Assembly: GCF_018388445.1 (NCBI RefSeq)
Contig: NZ_CP074405.1
Coordinates: forward strand, 3,100,001-3,164,000
Length of the DNA stretch: 64,000 bases
Origin: Cellulomonas wangleii
GTDB lineage: Bacteria > Actinomycetota > Actinomycetes > Actinomycetales > Cellulomonadaceae
Direction: 5' to 3'
This document shows positions 33,040-41,985 of the stretch, in pieces (the stretch's first letter is position 1; each line of letters opens with the position of its first letter). The position numbers and the translations under genes are program-made. The notes under the pieces were generated by a model. The model saw only the letters and a list, made by a program, of their open reading frames with translations. It was not told the DNA's origin and searched no databases.

Positions 33040-36000
33040 ATGGACAACGGCTCGCGACGCCTGCGTCGGATCGGGGCAGCACTGGCTTCGGCGGCGCTCG
33101 CGCTGGGTCTGGCGGTACCGGTCGCCCTGGTGGGCGCCCCGCCCGCCGAGGCGAACTCCCCCGCAGCCGCGCCGCTGGCCGTCCCGCCGGCGACCGGCGA
33201 CAACGCGGTCATCACCGTCCGGGTCGGCGCCGACCGCCAGGGCACGACCGGCGTCTCCGGCCTGGCCGGGGTGACCCTGCAGCTCTACGACGGCACGACA
33301 GCCCCCACGACCCCCGTCGCCGACGCCTGGGCGACGTGCGTGTCCGACGCGGACGGCGACTGCAGCTTCGTCGTCCCCGACACCGAGACCGGGCTCTTCG
33401 GCTGCCGGGTCGGGGCCGGCGCCAACTGCGACCGGCGGTTCTGGGTCGTGCAGACCGGCGTGCCGGAGGGGTTCACGCAGAACTCCACCCTGCGCACGGG
33501 CAACGGCGACGGCAGCGGGTCGCAGCTGACGCCGTACCAGTTCCGGACCGGCTCGACCCTGCGCGCGGGCAACACGTACACCTCGCAGTCGAACTTCATG
33601 ATCGGGACGGGCGGCACCAACCGCTCGGCGTCGGGCGGCGTGTGGCAGCAGTCGCGGACGAACCCGGCGCCCCTGCAGCAGTGCGGGCTGCGCGTCGCGC
33701 TGATCCTCGACCTGTCGGGCTCGGTGACGTCGCAGCAGCTCGTCAGCCTCAAGGCCGCGGCCGACACGTTCACGAACTCGCTCGTGGGCACACCGTCCGA
33801 GATGGCCCTGTTCTCGTTCTCCACGGGGAGCCCCGCGGCCGGCGCGACCCAGAACTACCCCGGCCTGACCTCGGTGTCGACGCAGGCGGGCGCGGACGAG
33901 TTCACGTCCCGCTACGCCTCGTGGACCGCCACCGGCGGGACCAACTGGGACCGCGGGATCGCCGCGGCCGCCGAGGCCGCCGAGGCCGCGGCATCGTACG
34001 ACGTCGCGGTGGTCATCACGGACGGCGACCCGACGTTCTACTCCCAGCCTGCGGAGGGTCCGGGCAACTTCACCCGCTTCCGCGAGATGGAGAACGGCAT
34101 CTTCTCGGCCAACGCCCTGAAGGCGCAGGACACCCGCGTCCTCGCCGTGGGCGTCGGGGCCGGGGTCAGCGACCCCGCCACCGCCCAGAACCTCGCCGCC
34201 ATCTCGGGCCCCACCGCGTACGACGGCACCAACACCGGGACCGCGGACTACTTCCAGGTCGCCGACTACACCGTCGTGGGCCAGGCCCTGCGCCAGCTCG
34301 CGCTCGGCGACTGCACCGGGTCCCTGTCGGTCGTCAAGCAGCTCGTCGACGCGTCCGGCGACCTCGCGACCGCCACGCCCGCGGGCGCCGGGTGGACCTT
34401 CGGCGCCTCGACGACCACGCCCGGGGTGACGCTGCCGACCACGAGCGCGACGACCGACGCCACCAGCGCCGTGAACTTCCCGATCACCTACGCGGGCGGG
34501 ACCGCCACCGGGACGATCGAGGTCCAGGAGGAGGCCCAGGAGGGCGCTGTCCTGTTCCCCGTCGCCGGGGCGAACGCCGTCTGCACCGACCTCGTGACGG
34601 GGCAGGGCGTGACGGTCACCAACGTCGGGGCGGCGGGCTTCACCGTCGACGTCCCGAACACGGACGCCGTGAGCTGCACGGTCTACAACCAGGTGGCGGC
34701 ACCTGCCACCGTCACCGTCGACAAGGAGTGGGTGATCGACGGCGCCGCACCGGTGCCGAACGGCAACCAGCCGCCCGGCTTCACCTCCGAGCTGACGCTC
34801 ACGGGTCCGGGCGCCGACGGCGCCACCAGCCAGGCGTGGGGCGTGACCCGCCCCGGGTACGTCGCCGGCGAGAGCGTCACGGTCGACGAGCAGGTGGTGC
34901 TGCAGGCCCCGGACATCGACCCGGACCTCTGCGTGGTCTCCACGCCGCAGGTCGTCGAGATCGACGGTGCAGCCGTCGACCCGACCCCCGTCCCCACGGG
35001 CGGCTACGGCCTGACCCTGATCGAGGGCGCCAACACGCTGACGCTCCGCAACACCGTCGACTGCGAGTCCCGCCTGACGCTCGCCAAGTACGTCGAGGAG
35101 GGCACGGCCGACCCCACGCTGTGGGACCTGGCGGCCCTCCCGGCGCCGGACGCGCCCGCCGGGCAGCTGCCCGGGCCGGCCGGGACCAGCGGGAGCGCGG
35201 GCGCGACCGACGTGCCCATCACCCCGGGCGTCCCCTACCAGCTCGCGGAGTCCGGCGGCCCGGCGACGTACCTGCAGGTGGACCAGCGCTCCGACCTGCA
35301 GGAGTTCCCCGCGTCGACGGGGTCGTGGTCCTGCATCCGGGTCGACACCGAGGGCAACCAGATCTCCGGCTTCGCCGACGGCCTCAACGGGGGCGTGACC
35401 GCGCCGATCGCCGCGCGCGTCCTGTGCACGGCGACCAACCAGACGGCGCAGCTGACGCTGGTGAAGGAGGTCGTCAACCAGGCCGGCGGCACGGCCGTGC
35501 CGTCCGACTTCACGCTGCGCGCCACCCCGGGCACGACGCCCGAGGTAGAGGGGCTCACCGAGATCGAGACCCCCGGCGCCGCCGAGGCCGACGCCCAGAC
35601 GTTCGAGATCCGGCCCGGCCACCCGTACACGGTCAGCGAGACCGGGCCCGCCGGGTACGAGCAGACCGACCTCGAGTGCCTCGTGAACGGGACCGCCGTC
35701 AACGGCACAGAGATCACGGCCGGACGCGGCGAGAGCGTGGTGTGCACGTTCACCAACGCCGACGACCCCGCGTCACTCACGTTGCGCAAGGCCGTCGACG
35801 CCGGGTCCACCGGTGCGACGCAGACGCCCGCCGACTGGACGCTGACCGCCACGCTGCAGGGCACCGGCGAGCAGGACCCGGTCTCCGGGAACGGGGCCGA
35901 CGGCGTCACCGACGTCGAGGTCCTCGCCGGCACGTACGCGCTGTCCGAGTCCACCGTCGCGGGCTTCGACGCGGGCGCGTGGGAGTGCGTCGACGCCGGT

Positions 36001-39000
36001 GGTGACGAGGTCGCCGTCGACGACGACGCGGTGGTCCTCGCCAACGGCGCGAGCGTCACCTGCACCGTCACGAACACCGCCCAGCAGCCCACGCTGACGC
36101 TGGTCAAGGAGCTGACCAACGACCAGGGCGGGACGTCCGGCACGGACGACTGGACCCTGACCGCGGACGGGCCGACCGCCGGCGTGAGCGGGGTGACCGG
36201 CGAGGAGGCCGTCACCGGCGCCCCCGTGGCGATCGGGAGCTACGCGCTGTCGGAGTCGGGCCCCGCCGGGTACACGGCCGGTGAGTGGACCTGTGCGGAC
36301 GACGGCGGCGCCGTGCCCGTCACGGACGACGCGGTCGAGATCGGGCTCGGTCAGGACGTGACCTGCACGATCACGAACGACGACCAGCCCGCGGCCCTGA
36401 CGCTGCGCAAGGTCGTCGACGTCGGGACCACCGGGGCGACCCAGACCCCGGCCGACTGGACCCTGACCGCCACACCGCAGGACATCGAGGGCCAGGACGC
36501 CGTGTCCGGTGACGGAGCCGACGGGGTCACCGCCGTCGAGGTCTTCGCCGGCACGTACGCGCTGTCGGAGTCGACCGTCGCCGGCTTCACCGCCGGGACG
36601 TGGGGCTGCGTCGACGCCGACGGCGGCACGGTCGCCGTCGACGGGGGCGCCGTGACCATCGGCAGCGGGACCGATGTCACCTGCACGATCACCAACACCG
36701 CGCAGCCCTCGACGCTGACCCTGGTCAAGCAGGTCGTCAACGACGAGGGTGGCACGGCCGCCGCGACCGACTGGACCCTGACCGCCGCCGGGCCGACGAC
36801 CGGGCTGACCGGGGTCACCGGGGACGCCGCGATCACCGCGGCCCCGGTGGCGATCGGCACCTACACGCTGAACGAGTCCGGGCCCGCGGGCTACGCCGCC
36901 GGCGACTGGGTGTGCGCGACCGACGAGACGTCGGTGCCGGTCGCGGACGGTGCGGTCGAGATCGCGCTGGGCCAGGACGTGACCTGCACGATCACCAACG
37001 ACGACCAGCCGGCGGCCCTGACGCTGCGCAAGGTCGTCGAGGCGGGGACCACCGGGGCGACGCAGACGCCGGCCGACTGGACGCTCACCGCGACGCCCCA
37101 GGGCATCGAGGGCCAGGCGCCGGTCTCCGGTGACGGCGCCGACGGTGTCACCGGTGTCGGGGTCTTCGCCGGCACGTACGCGCTGTCCGAGTCGACCGTC
37201 GCCGGCTTCACCGCCGGGACGTGGGGCTGCGTCGACGCGGCCGGCGCGGCCGTCGCCGTCGAGGCCGGCGCCGTCACCCTGACCACCGGGGCGGACGTCA
37301 CCTGCACCATCACGAACACGGCGCAGGGCGCCACGCTGACGCTCGTCAAGCAGGTCACCGCCGACGACGGCGGTACGGCCGTCCCCGGCGACTGGACGCT
37401 GACCGCGACCGGACCGACCACGGGGCTCACCGGCGCCACCGGTGACCCGGCGATCACGGACGCGCCCGTCGCGATCGGCACCTACGCCCTGACGGAGTCC
37501 GGCCCCGCCGGGTACACCCCGGGCGACTGGACCTGCGCGACGGACGAGACCACCGTGCCCGTCACGGACGGCTCCGTGACCGTCGCCCTGGGGCAGGCGA
37601 TCACGTGCACCGTCGTCAACGACGACCAGCCCGGCACGCTCACGCTGGTCAAGCAGGTCACCAACGACTCCGGCGGCACCGCGGAGCCCACGGACTGGAC
37701 CCTGTCCGCCGACGGCCCGACCACCGGGGTCACCGGCGCGACCGGCAGCACCGCGGTCACCGACGTCGAGGTGGCTGCCGGTGACTACGCCCTGTCCGAG
37801 GCCGACGGCCCGGCCGGGTACACCGCGTCGGCGTGGACGTGCGAGGGCGGCGCGCTGAACGGCACCACGGTCACGATCGCCAACGGCGAGGCCGTGACCT
37901 GCACCATCACGAACGACGACCAGCCGGCAGCCCTGACGCTGCGCAAGGTCGTCGACACCGGTGCCACCGGGGCACCGCAGACGCCCGCCGACTGGACGGT
38001 GCGCGCGGCCCCGGAGGACATCCCGGGCCAGGAGGTCGTCGAGGGGAACGGGGCGGACGGGGTGACAGCCGTCGCCGTCTTCGCCGGCACCTACGCGCTG
38101 TCCGAGTCGTTCGTCCCCGGGTACGAGGCCGGGGAATGGGGCTGCGTCGACGCGGGCGGCGCTGACGTGCCGCTGGACCAGGGCTCGTTGACCCTCGCCA
38201 ACGGCGCGGACGTGACCTGCACGATCACCAACACCGCCGTGCCGTCCACCCTCACTCTCGTCAAGCAGGTCACGAACGACGACGGCGGCACCGCGGACGC
38301 ACGCGACTGGGTGCTCACCGCGACCGGCCCGACGACGTCCCACAGCGGTGCGACCGGGGACGACGCCATCACCTCGACGGAGGTCGAGTACGGCAGCCAC
38401 GCGCTGTCGGAGTCCGGCGGCCCCTCGGGGTACACCACGAACGACTGGGCCTGCGAGAACGACGAGGGCGACCTGCCGGTCGAGTCCGGCGCCGTCCTCC
38501 TGGAGCTCGGGCAGGACGTCACCTGCACGGTCCTCAACGACGACCAGCCGGCGACGCTCACGCTCGTCAAGGAGGTCGTCAACGACCACGGCGGGGACGC
38601 GGAGGCCACCGACTGGACCCTCACTGCCGACGGCCCCACCACCGGGGTCACCGGGGAGACGGGCAGCGACACCGTCACGGGCGTCGACGTCAGCGCGGGT
38701 GACTACACCCTCTCCGAGGCCGACGGACCGGCGGACTACACCGCGTCCGACTGGTCCTGCGAGGGTGGCACGCTCGACGGCGACACCGTCACCGTGGCCA
38801 ACGGTGAGGCCGTCACCTGCACCGTCACCAACACGTTCGCCGCACCGCGCCTGACGCTGGTCAAGGACGTGCTCAACGAGCAGGGCGGCACGGCGACCCC
38901 CGAGGAGTGGACGCTGCGGGCCGAGGGCCCGGAGACGGTCACCGGCGCGACGCGCGGCCCCACGGTCACGGACGTGCCCGTGACGCCCGGGGCGTACACG

Positions 39001-39840
39001 CTGTCCGAGGTCGACGGGCCGGAGGGCTACACGCAGGTGGGCTGGGTGTGCGAGGACGCGGCCGGGCCCGTCGCGGTCGACGGCGACGTGCTGGAGCTCG
39101 CCGCCGGTGACGACGTGACCTGCACGGTCACCAACACCGACGCGCAGGCGACTGCCCCGTGGACGGCGGTCAAGAGCAGCGACCCGCCGTCGGGCACCGA
39201 GGTCCAGCCCGGTCAGGTCGTCACCTACACGGTGACGCTGAGCCCGGTCGACCCCGGGGGCGAGATCCCCGAGTTCCTGGTCACCGACGACCTGACGGAC
39301 GTGGTCGACGACGCCACGCTGATCGAGGACAGCATCGAGACCACCACGGGCGGGGTCGCCGTGGCCCAGGGGGGCGTCGAGCTCGTCTGGAGCGGTGGCC
39401 CGGTGGCGGGCACGCAGACGCTGACGTACCGGGTCCGGGTCGACGACGACGTGAACGGCCAGGTGCTGCGCAACGTCGTGACGGCGCCGGGTGCCGAGCC
39501 GTGCGTCGACGACGACGACGTGACGTTCGCGGTCGCGGCGCTCGCCGACGTGACGTTCGCGGTCGCGGCACTCGCCGACGAGGTGCTCGCCGACGAGGTG
39601 CTCGCCGACGAGGAGTGCCGGACCACGACGCACCCGACGCCCACCCGCGCCACGCCGGGCGGCCGACCGGGCAGCGCAGGGACGTCGGACCGCGGCTGGT
39701 TGTCGAGCACTGGCGGACCGGGCGCAGGGCTCGCGCTCGTCGCGCTGTGGCTGGTGGCGGGCGGTGCGGCGCTGGTCGGGATCACACGGCGCCGTGAGTC
39801 CGGTGGCACGGACGACGAGTCCCGGCCCGACGTGACGTGA
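33040..39840 (+). CDS. Giant secreted vWA protein with prealbumin-like repeats and sorting-signal-like tail
   Basis: The product has 2,266 residues. A signal peptide covers about 1-42, ending AEANS. A vWA domain from about 215 has an intact MIDAS (D224, S226, S228 in DLSGS) plus TGGTNWDRG and VITDGDPTFY. From about residue 427 to 2035 run some 15 SpaA/prealbumin-like repeats of 95-125 residues. Most begin LTLxK and end in CT-x-TN with two cysteines each, so a disulfide per repeat is likely. A DUF11-like domain follows, then an Ala/Asp tail, LSSTG (2221-2225), a hydrophobic helix and a basic end. This is cell-wall sorting geometry but not canonical LPxTG. An adhesin role is inferred. Confidence 0.88.
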   Translation: MDNGSRRLRRIGAALASAALALGLAVPVALVGAPPAEANSPAAAPLAVPPATGDNAVITVRVGADRQGTTGVSGLAGVTLQLYDGTTAPTTPVADAWATCVSDADGDCSFVVPDTETGLFGCRVGAGANCDRRFWVVQTGVPEGFTQNSTLRTGNGDGSGSQLTPYQFRTGSTLRAGNTYTSQSNFMIGTGGTNRSASGGVWQQSRTNPAPLQQCGLRVALILDLSGSVTSQQLVSLKAAADTFTNSLVGTPSEMALFSFSTGSPAAGATQNYPGLTSVSTQAGADEFTSRYASWTATGGTNWDRGIAAAAEAAEAAASYDVAVVITDGDPTFYSQPAEGPGNFTRFREMENGIFSANALKAQDTRVLAVGVGAGVSDPATAQNLAAISGPTAYDGTNTGTADYFQVADYTVVGQALRQLALGDCTGSLSVVKQLVDASGDLATATPAGAGWTFGASTTTPGVTLPTTSATTDATSAVNFPITYAGGTATGTIEVQEEAQEGAVLFPVAGANAVCTDLVTGQGVTVTNVGAAGFTVDVPNTDAVSCTVYNQVAAPATVTVDKEWVIDGAAPVPNGNQPPGFTSELTLTGPGADGATSQAWGVTRPGYVAGESVTVDEQVVLQAPDIDPDLCVVSTPQVVEIDGAAVDPTPVPTGGYGLTLIEGANTLTLRNTVDCESRLTLAKYVEEGTADPTLWDLAALPAPDAPAGQLPGPAGTSGSAGATDVPITPGVPYQLAESGGPATYLQVDQRSDLQEFPASTGSWSCIRVDTEGNQISGFADGLNGGVTAPIAARVLCTATNQTAQLTLVKEVVNQAGGTAVPSDFTLRATPGTTPEVEGLTEIETPGAAEADAQTFEIRPGHPYTVSETGPAGYEQTDLECLVNGTAVNGTEITAGRGESVVCTFTNADDPASLTLRKAVDAGSTGATQTPADWTLTATLQGTGEQDPVSGNGADGVTDVEVLAGTYALSESTVAGFDAGAWECVDAGGDEVAVDDDAVVLANGASVTCTVTNTAQQPTLTLVKELTNDQGGTSGTDDWTLTADGPTAGVSGVTGEEAVTGAPVAIGSYALSESGPAGYTAGEWTCADDGGAVPVTDDAVEIGLGQDVTCTITNDDQPAALTLRKVVDVGTTGATQTPADWTLTATPQDIEGQDAVSGDGADGVTAVEVFAGTYALSESTVAGFTAGTWGCVDADGGTVAVDGGAVTIGSGTDVTCTITNTAQPSTLTLVKQVVNDEGGTAAATDWTLTAAGPTTGLTGVTGDAAITAAPVAIGTYTLNESGPAGYAAGDWVCATDETSVPVADGAVEIALGQDVTCTITNDDQPAALTLRKVVEAGTTGATQTPADWTLTATPQGIEGQAPVSGDGADGVTGVGVFAGTYALSESTVAGFTAGTWGCVDAAGAAVAVEAGAVTLTTGADVTCTITNTAQGATLTLVKQVTADDGGTAVPGDWTLTATGPTTGLTGATGDPAITDAPVAIGTYALTESGPAGYTPGDWTCATDETTVPVTDGSVTVALGQAITCTVVNDDQPGTLTLVKQVTNDSGGTAEPTDWTLSADGPTTGVTGATGSTAVTDVEVAAGDYALSEADGPAGYTASAWTCEGGALNGTTVTIANGEAVTCTITNDDQPAALTLRKVVDTGATGAPQTPADWTVRAAPEDIPGQEVVEGNGADGVTAVAVFAGTYALSESFVPGYEAGEWGCVDAGGADVPLDQGSLTLANGADVTCTITNTAVPSTLTLVKQVTNDDGGTADARDWVLTATGPTTSHSGATGDDAITSTEVEYGSHALSESGGPSGYTTNDWACENDEGDLPVESGAVLLELGQDVTCTVLNDDQPATLTLVKEVVNDHGGDAEATDWTLTADGPTTGVTGETGSDTVTGVDVSAGDYTLSEADGPADYTASDWSCEGGTLDGDTVTVANGEAVTCTVTNTFAAPRLTLVKDVLNEQGGTATPEEWTLRAEGPETVTGATRGPTVTDVPVTPGAYTLSEVDGPEGYTQVGWVCEDAAGPVAVDGDVLELAAGDDVTCTVTNTDAQATAPWTAVKSSDPPSGTEVQPGQVVTYTVTLSPVDPGGEIPEFLVTDDLTDVVDDATLIEDSIETTTGGVAVAQGGVELVWSGGPVAGTQTLTYRVRVDDDVNGQVLRNVVTAPGAEPCVDDDDVTFAVAALADVTFAVAALADEVLADEVLADEECRTTTHPTPTRATPGGRPGSAGTSDRGWLSSTGGPGAGLALVALWLVAGGAALVGITRRRESGGTDDESRPDVT
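34321..39150 (+). repeat. Array of about 15 coding repeats (prealbumin-like modules)
   Basis: Two module types alternate. Type A starts TLTLVKQVxNDxGGTA. Type B starts ALTLRKVVDxGTTGATQTPADW. B-type modules start near 35773, 36394, 37015 and 37930. A-type modules start near 36091, 36712, 37330, 37636, 38248 and 38554. The first four modules (34321-35775) and the last (38845-39140) are more diverged. B modules at 36394 and 37015 are close to identical at DNA level over more than 250 bases, which points to recent duplication or gene conversion. Confidence 0.85.
39517..39612 (+). repeat. Nested short tandem repeats near the C terminus of the giant gene
   Basis: A 30-bp unit occurs twice (39517-39546 and 39547-39576) with one base difference. 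It is followed by a 15-bp unit, GACGAGGTGCTCGCC, twice (39577-39591, 39592-39606) and the start of a third. All are in frame and encode VTFAVAALAD and EVLAD copies in the stalk just before the sorting region. Confidence 0.85.
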
Positions 39841-39847
39841 CGGCCGC

Positions 39848-39884
39848 GGCGCGTCCTGCGGGGCGCGCCGGCGGGCGTCCGCCG
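39848..39884 (+). terminator. Two overlapping hairpins after the giant gene
   Basis: GGCGCG/CGCGCC (39848-39853, 39864-39869) and CGGCGG-GCGT-CCGCCG (39869-39884) lie just after the stop codon and before the iron-box promoter. Confidence 0.45.
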
Positions 39885-39903
39885 GGCAGGACCACGTCCC
39901 AGC

Positions 39904-39922
39904 AGAGGGTAGCCTCCCCTAA
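39904..39922 (+). promoter_or_regulatory. DtxR/IdeR-type iron box 1
   Basis: AGAGGGTAGCCTCCCCTAA matches the 19-bp DtxR/IdeR consensus (TTAGGTTAGCCTAACCTAA) at 14 positions, including the central AGCCT and the CCTAA half. It lies about 73 bp before the siderophore-binding protein gene and includes a TAGCCT that could be a -10. Confidence 0.8.
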
Positions 39923-39928
39923 GTCGTC

Positions 39929-39947
39929 TTAGGGTGCCCTTCCCTGG
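39929..39947 (+). promoter_or_regulatory. DtxR/IdeR-type iron box 2
   Basis: TTAGGGTGCCCTTCCCTGG matches the DtxR/IdeR consensus at 12 of 19 positions, with a full TTAGG half. It is centred 25 bp from box 1. Paired boxes are common at strongly iron-repressed operons. Confidence 0.6.
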
Positions 39948-39994
39948 GATCGACGCGCCTTGTCGCGCCCGTCCACACCTCCCGGAGCTCAGCC

Positions 39995-41002
39995 ATGCAC
40001 TCCCGCCACCCTGCCCGCCGTCTGGCCGTCGCCCTCACGGCCGCCCCGCTCGCCCTCGTCCTCGCCGCCTGCGGTGCGGGCGCCGACGCCGCGGAGCCGG
40101 CCGCGTCGGCCGAGCCGACCACCGCCACGACGGTCACGATCGAGGACAACCACGGCACCGTCGAGGTGCCCGTCGACCCGCAGCGGGTCGTGGCGCTCGA
40201 CAACCGGGTGTTCGAGACCCTGTCCGCGTGGGACGTCCCGCTGGTGGCGGCACCCAAGGGCGTGATGGGCTCGGGCATCTGGCCCGTGTACACCGAGAAC
40301 GAGGACGTCCTGGACGTCGGCACGCACCGCGAGCCGAACCTCGAGTCGATCGTCGCGGCCGAGCCCGACCTGATCATCGGCGGCTACCGGTTCGGCAACC
40401 ACTACGACGACATCGTCGCGCAGAACCCCGACGCGACCGTCATCGAGATCGCCCCCCGCGAGGGCGAGGAGATCGCCGACGAGCTGATCCGGCAGGTCGA
40501 GATCCTCGGCCAGATCTTCGACCGCGAGGACGAGGCCGCGCAGATCGTCGCCGACTTCGAGGCGGCCGTGGCCGACGCCGCCGAGGCGTACGACGGCACC
40601 AGCACGGTCGTCGGGCTCATCACCTCGGGCGGCGACATCAGCTACGCCGCACCGGTCACCGGGCGCAGCATCGGCACGGTCTTCCCGACGCTCGGCCTCG
40701 TGCCCGCGATCGACCAGGCGAGCGAGGACACCACGCACGGCGACGACATCGGGGTCGAGGCCATCGCCGCGGCGAACCCGGACTGGATCCTCGTGCTGGA
40801 CCGCGACGGCTCCGGCGTCGGCGAGGGCGACTACCGCCCGGCGACCGAGCTCATCGGCGCGTCCGAGGCGCTCGCGTCCGTCACCGCCGTCATGAAGGAC
40901 CAGATCGTCTACCTGGACCCGAACTTCTACGTCACCGAGGACATCCAGGCCTACACCGCGCTGTACGAGCAGATCGCACAGGCGTTCTCCGCCGCCGCGT
41001 GA
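39995..41002 (+). CDS. Iron-siderophore ABC transporter substrate-binding lipoprotein
   Basis: The 335-residue protein has a lipoprotein signal ending LVLAACG, with C26 the lipidated cysteine. The mature part is a class III (FecB-like) binding protein: TVEVPVDPQRVVALDNRVFE, EPNLESIVAAEPDLIIGG, and TAVMKDQIVYLDPNFYVTED at the C-terminal lobe. It resembles YclQ/FatB-type catecholate or petrobactin binders, though ligand specificity is not readable. It is the first gene of a four-gene uptake operon behind two DtxR-type boxes, so iron-repressed expression is expected. Confidence 0.93.
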   Translation: MHSRHPARRLAVALTAAPLALVLAACGAGADAAEPAASAEPTTATTVTIEDNHGTVEVPVDPQRVVALDNRVFETLSAWDVPLVAAPKGVMGSGIWPVYTENEDVLDVGTHREPNLESIVAAEPDLIIGGYRFGNHYDDIVAQNPDATVIEIAPREGEEIADELIRQVEILGQIFDREDEAAQIVADFEAAVADAAEAYDGTSTVVGLITSGGDISYAAPVTGRSIGTVFPTLGLVPAIDQASEDTTHGDDIGVEAIAAANPDWILVLDRDGSGVGEGDYRPATELIGASEALASVTAVMKDQIVYLDPNFYVTEDIQAYTALYEQIAQAFSAAA

Positions 41003-41985
41003 CCTCGACCCTCACGGCACCCGCGCCGGCCGCCGCCCGTCACGGGCGGCGGCCGGGCGGCCTGCTGCTCGCCGTGCTCGTCACCCTCGCGCTCGTCGTC
41101 GCCTCGCTGTTCGTCGGCGTCTACGACCTGTCCGCCGAGGGCGGCGGCGCGATGTTCCAGATCACGCGGGTGCCGCGCACCCTCGCCCTCGTGCTCGCCG
41201 GCAGCGCCATGGCCGTCAGCGGGCTCGTGCTGCAGCAGCTCACGCAGAACCGGTTCGTCGAGGCCACCACCAGCGGCACCAGCGAGTGGGCGGCGCTCGG
41301 GCTGCTGCTGTCCGTCATCCTCCTGCCGACCGTCGGTCTGGCCACACGCATGGTGATCGCCTCGGCCGCCGCGTTCGTCGGCACCATGGTCTTCCTCGCG
41401 GTGCTGCGCCGCGTGCAGGTGCGCACCACGCTCGTCGTGCCGATCGTCGGGCTCATGCTCGGCGCCGTCGTCAGCGCGCTGACCACGCTGATCGCCGTCT
41501 CGACCAACTACCTGCAGCTGCTCGGCACGTGGTTCATGGGCTCGTTCACCTCGGTCGTGCGCGGGCAGTACGAGCTGCTGTGGGTCGTCGCCGCGGTCTG
41601 CGTCGCGATCCTCGTGCTCGCCGACCGGCTCACGGTCGCGGGCCTGGGCCGCGACGTCGCCACGAACCTCGGGCTGGACTACGACCGCGTGCTGCTGCTC
41701 GGCACCGCGATGGTCGCGGTCGCGTCGGGGGTGACCACCGTCGTGGTCGGCTTCCTGCCGTTCCTGGGGCTGGTCGTCCCGAACGTCGTGTCCCTCCTGC
41801 GCGGTGACGACCTGCGCTCGAACCTGCCGTGGGTGTGCCTCGGCGGCATCGCGCTCGTCACCGCCTGCGACATCCTCGGACGCGTCGTGCGGATGCCGTT
41901 CGAGGTCCCGGTCGGGATGATCCTCGGGCTCGTCGGCGCGGCCGGGTTCCTCGCACTGGTCCTGCGGGTGCGCCGCCGTGGCTGA
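40999..41985 (+). CDS. FecCD-family siderophore permease 1
   Basis: The 328-residue protein has about nine membrane helices. FecCD family features are ITRVPRTLALVLAGSAMAVSG, LVLQQLTQNRFVEATTSGTS, and VVVGFLPFLGLVVPNVVSLL near the coupling helix that contacts the ATPase. GTG 40999 overlaps the upstream TGA (40999-41002). Together with permease 2 it forms the heterodimeric channel for the siderophore. The CeuB/YclN type fits best by its ATTSGTSEWAALG pattern. Confidence 0.92.
   Translation: MTSTLTAPAPAAARHGRRPGGLLLAVLVTLALVVASLFVGVYDLSAEGGGAMFQITRVPRTLALVLAGSAMAVSGLVLQQLTQNRFVEATTSGTSEWAALGLLLSVILLPTVGLATRMVIASAAAFVGTMVFLAVLRRVQVRTTLVVPIVGLMLGAVVSALTTLIAVSTNYLQLLGTWFMGSFTSVVRGQYELLWVVAAVCVAILVLADRLTVAGLGRDVATNLGLDYDRVLLLGTAMVAVASGVTTVVVGFLPFLGLVVPNVVSLLRGDDLRSNLPWVCLGGIALVTACDILGRVVRMPFEVPVGMILGLVGAAGFLALVLRVRRRG

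Noticed and set aside
35773..39633. 1286-codon minus-strand ORF opposite the giant vWA gene
   Set aside because: It mirrors the repeats of the plus-strand gene and has no recognisable domain. The plus strand has a signal peptide, MIDAS motif and module pattern.
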